Source of the DNA: Candidatus Omnitrophota bacterium
GTDB lineage: Bacteria; Omnitrophota; Gorgyraeia; Gygaellales; Profunditerraquicolaceae
Assembly: GCA_028717045.1 (NCBI GenBank)
Contig: JAQUON010000023.1
Span: 1 to 14,438, forward strand
Direction: 5' to 3'
DNA length: 14,438 nucleotides
Under the pieces are notes generated by a model that saw only the letters and a list, made by a program, of their open reading frames with translations, was not told where the DNA came from and did not search any database. Position numbers and translations under genes: made by a program. Position 1 is the first letter of the stretch, and each line of letters opens with the position of its first letter. This document shows, one piece after another, positions 13,298 through 14,438 of this stretch.

Positions 13298-14333
13298 TCC
13301 TTTAAAGGTATTGAACCACTGGGAGACGCTGAAGGTGATCATCAGCGGGAAAAACCCCTTCCCCGTTTCTTGCGAAATCGACCCCAGCAATATCTGTAAC
13401 CATAATTGCGTCTGGTGTATTAATGACCGGTTTCGGAAATCAAACAAAGTAATGATACCCAAAGAGTTAATGTTTAGAATCATCAGGGAAATGGCTGCCT
13501 GCGGCGTTAAGTCTATTGCGTTTACAGGCGGAGGAGAGCCGCTTATGAATCCGGCAAGCATAGAGGCTATTCGGCTGACAAAAAAATTGCGGCTGGATGC
13601 CGGTATCGTAACTAACGGCGAACTTCTTGATCCCGAGAAATGCCAAGCCATTGTGGATAATTGCAGCTATGTCCGCATAAGCCTTGATGCCGGCACCCGC
13701 AGGACTCACAAAATTGTCCATGCCCCGCTCGATATGCACAAAGACGTATACCGCAAGATTCTTGATAATATCGCATTGCTGGTAAAATACAGGTCGAAAA
13801 ATAAAAAACGCATTACGGTTGGGATCGGCTATCTGGTAAATCTAGATAATTATCACGAAATCGCAAAGGCCGCGAAATTGGTACGCGATCTGGGCGTTGA
13901 TTACATACAGATACGGCCTGCGTTCATGCCCGGGAAGCAGCTTTCCGAAAAAATCCGTTTTGAGGCAGAACGCTTAATCCAGGAAACCCTGGCATTGTCC
14001 TGTAGGCAGTTTTATGTATTTCCGATCCTGCACCGTTTCGATGAAGTGATAAACCTTGACCGGGCATATGACCGTTGCCTTGGTCACGGTCTCGTAGGCG
14101 TGGTCGCGGCAAATGCAAAAATGTATATTTGCTGTCAGTTAAGGGGAATTGAGGCATTTTGTATCGGCGACCTTCGCCGGGCATCATTCTCTGGAATATG
14201 GAAAGGCAAGAGGAGAAGCGCAGTGGTTCAATCAATAGACCTCAACCGTTGCCCTCCTTGCCGTTACAACAAATATAACGAAATCTTGGATTATCTTGCG
14301 AGTGAAAATAAGCCGCACAAAAATTTTCTTTAA
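13278..14333 (+). CDS. Radical SAM protein with Cys-rich SPASM-like C-terminus
   Basis: This 351-residue protein has AAAGGA 5 nt before its ATG and overlaps the preceding gene by 20 nt. It lacks a B12-binding domain. The radical SAM motif is SNICNHNCVWC (Cys 40, 44, 47; CX3CX2C), followed by the SAM-binding FTGGGEPLMNP (about 82-92) and VRISLDAGT. The C-terminal part holds further cysteines at 267, 285, 286, 295, 325 and 328 (AKMYICCQL, CIGDL, CPPC), consistent with a SPASM or twitch domain binding one or two extra iron-sulfur clusters. SPASM enzymes mature peptides or dehydrogenate alcohols and sugars (BtrN type). In this setting oxidation of a sugar hydroxyl is a reasonable guess; a peptide substrate is not excluded, but no precursor-like small gene is visible. 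Confidence 0.87.
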   Translation: MDLRQFNPLKVLNHWETLKVIISGKNPFPVSCEIDPSNICNHNCVWCINDRFRKSNKVMIPKELMFRIIREMAACGVKSIAFTGGGEPLMNPASIEAIRLTKKLRLDAGIVTNGELLDPEKCQAIVDNCSYVRISLDAGTRRTHKIVHAPLDMHKDVYRKILDNIALLVKYRSKNKKRITVGIGYLVNLDNYHEIAKAAKLVRDLGVDYIQIRPAFMPGKQLSEKIRFEAERLIQETLALSCRQFYVFPILHRFDEVINLDRAYDRCLGHGLVGVVAANAKMYICCQLRGIEAFCIGDLRRASFSGIWKGKRRSAVVQSIDLNRCPPCRYNKYNEILDYLASENKPHKNFL

Positions 14334-14336
14334 GGT

Positions 14337-14438
14337 ATGGAACTAAAAGGAAAAAACATTTTAGTCACAGGAGGCACCGGCTTTTTGGGCAGCTACATCG
14401 TCCAGCGCTGTCTTGATGAAAAGGCCAGGGTGCGGGTT
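14337..14438 (+). CDS. NAD-dependent epimerase/dehydratase (3' truncated)
   Basis: Only 34 codons are present before the window ends. They begin with a short polar lead and then ILVTGGTGFLGSYIV, the beta-alpha-beta nucleotide-binding motif TGxxGxxG of extended short-chain dehydrogenases such as UDP-glucose 4-epimerase or dTDP-glucose 4,6-dehydratase. The ATG lies 3 nt after the preceding stop, with only AAGG close upstream. It probably supplies a modified nucleotide sugar to the locus; which one cannot be told from the N-terminus. Confidence 0.85.
   Translation, partial: MELKGKNILVTGGTGFLGSYIVQRCLDEKARVRV

Noticed and set aside
1..14438. CRISPR array, tRNA, rRNA, insertion sequence or RiPP precursor gene
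   Set aside because: No regularly spaced repeats, cloverleaf, transposase motifs or small Cys/Gly-rich gene next to the SPASM-like enzyme was seen on either strand.

Overview
The window is a dense, entirely plus-strand run of 14 genes for making and modifying a cell-surface glycan or glycolipid. Both ends cut through a gene: the first glycosyltransferase lacks its start and the last sugar-nucleotide epimerase/dehydratase has only its first 34 codons. Start codons are ATG, GTG and TTG, Shine-Dalgarno sites are of the normal bacterial type, and TGA is a stop. The mix of DPM1-like GT2 enzymes, several B12-type radical SAM proteins, a DUF362/ferredoxin protein and an intragenic GCAATAC heptamer array suggests an uncultured, probably anaerobic, Gram-negative-like bacterium. 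From memory this resembles Omnitrophota and related metagenomic lineages. That placement is an impression, not something the sequence proves. I see no tRNA, rRNA, CRISPR array, transposase or attachment site.

Block 1 (1-4136) has two GT2 glycosyltransferases overlapping by 65 nt, a radical SAM protein with a B12-binding-like N-terminus and unusual Cys spacing (CX4CX2C), and a 346-residue protein of unknown function. That last protein is built from about ten beta-hairpin repeats with a period near 31 residues. A gap of 165 bp (4137-4301) follows, containing a good sigma70-type promoter candidate.

Block 2 (4302-5990) pairs a Gfo/Idh/MocA oxidoreductase with a left-handed beta-helix acetyltransferase. 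This pairing is typical of acetamido-sugar nucleotide synthesis (WlbA/WlbB or WbpB/WbpD type), but no aminotransferase lies in the window. A gap of 96 bp follows.

Block 3 (6087 to the right edge) is a chain of genes that overlap or nearly touch: B12-type radical SAM, polytopic GT-C-like membrane protein, DUF362 plus two [4Fe-4S] motifs, a second Gfo/Idh/MocA oxidoreductase, a GT2 enzyme, another B12-type radical SAM, a radical SAM with a Cys-rich SPASM-like tail, and the start of an NAD-dependent epimerase/dehydratase.

Taken together, soluble enzymes would make one or more acetamido sugars. The GT2 enzymes would load sugars onto a polyprenyl phosphate or growing chain, and the GT-C protein would transfer a lipid-linked sugar on the outer face of the membrane. 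The four radical SAM enzymes, possibly fed electrons by the DUF362/ferredoxin protein, would methylate or otherwise radically modify the sugar or lipid. The most unusual parts are the beta-hairpin repeat protein, the density of radical SAM enzymes in a glycan locus, and the CX4CX2C enzyme carrying the heptamer insertion.
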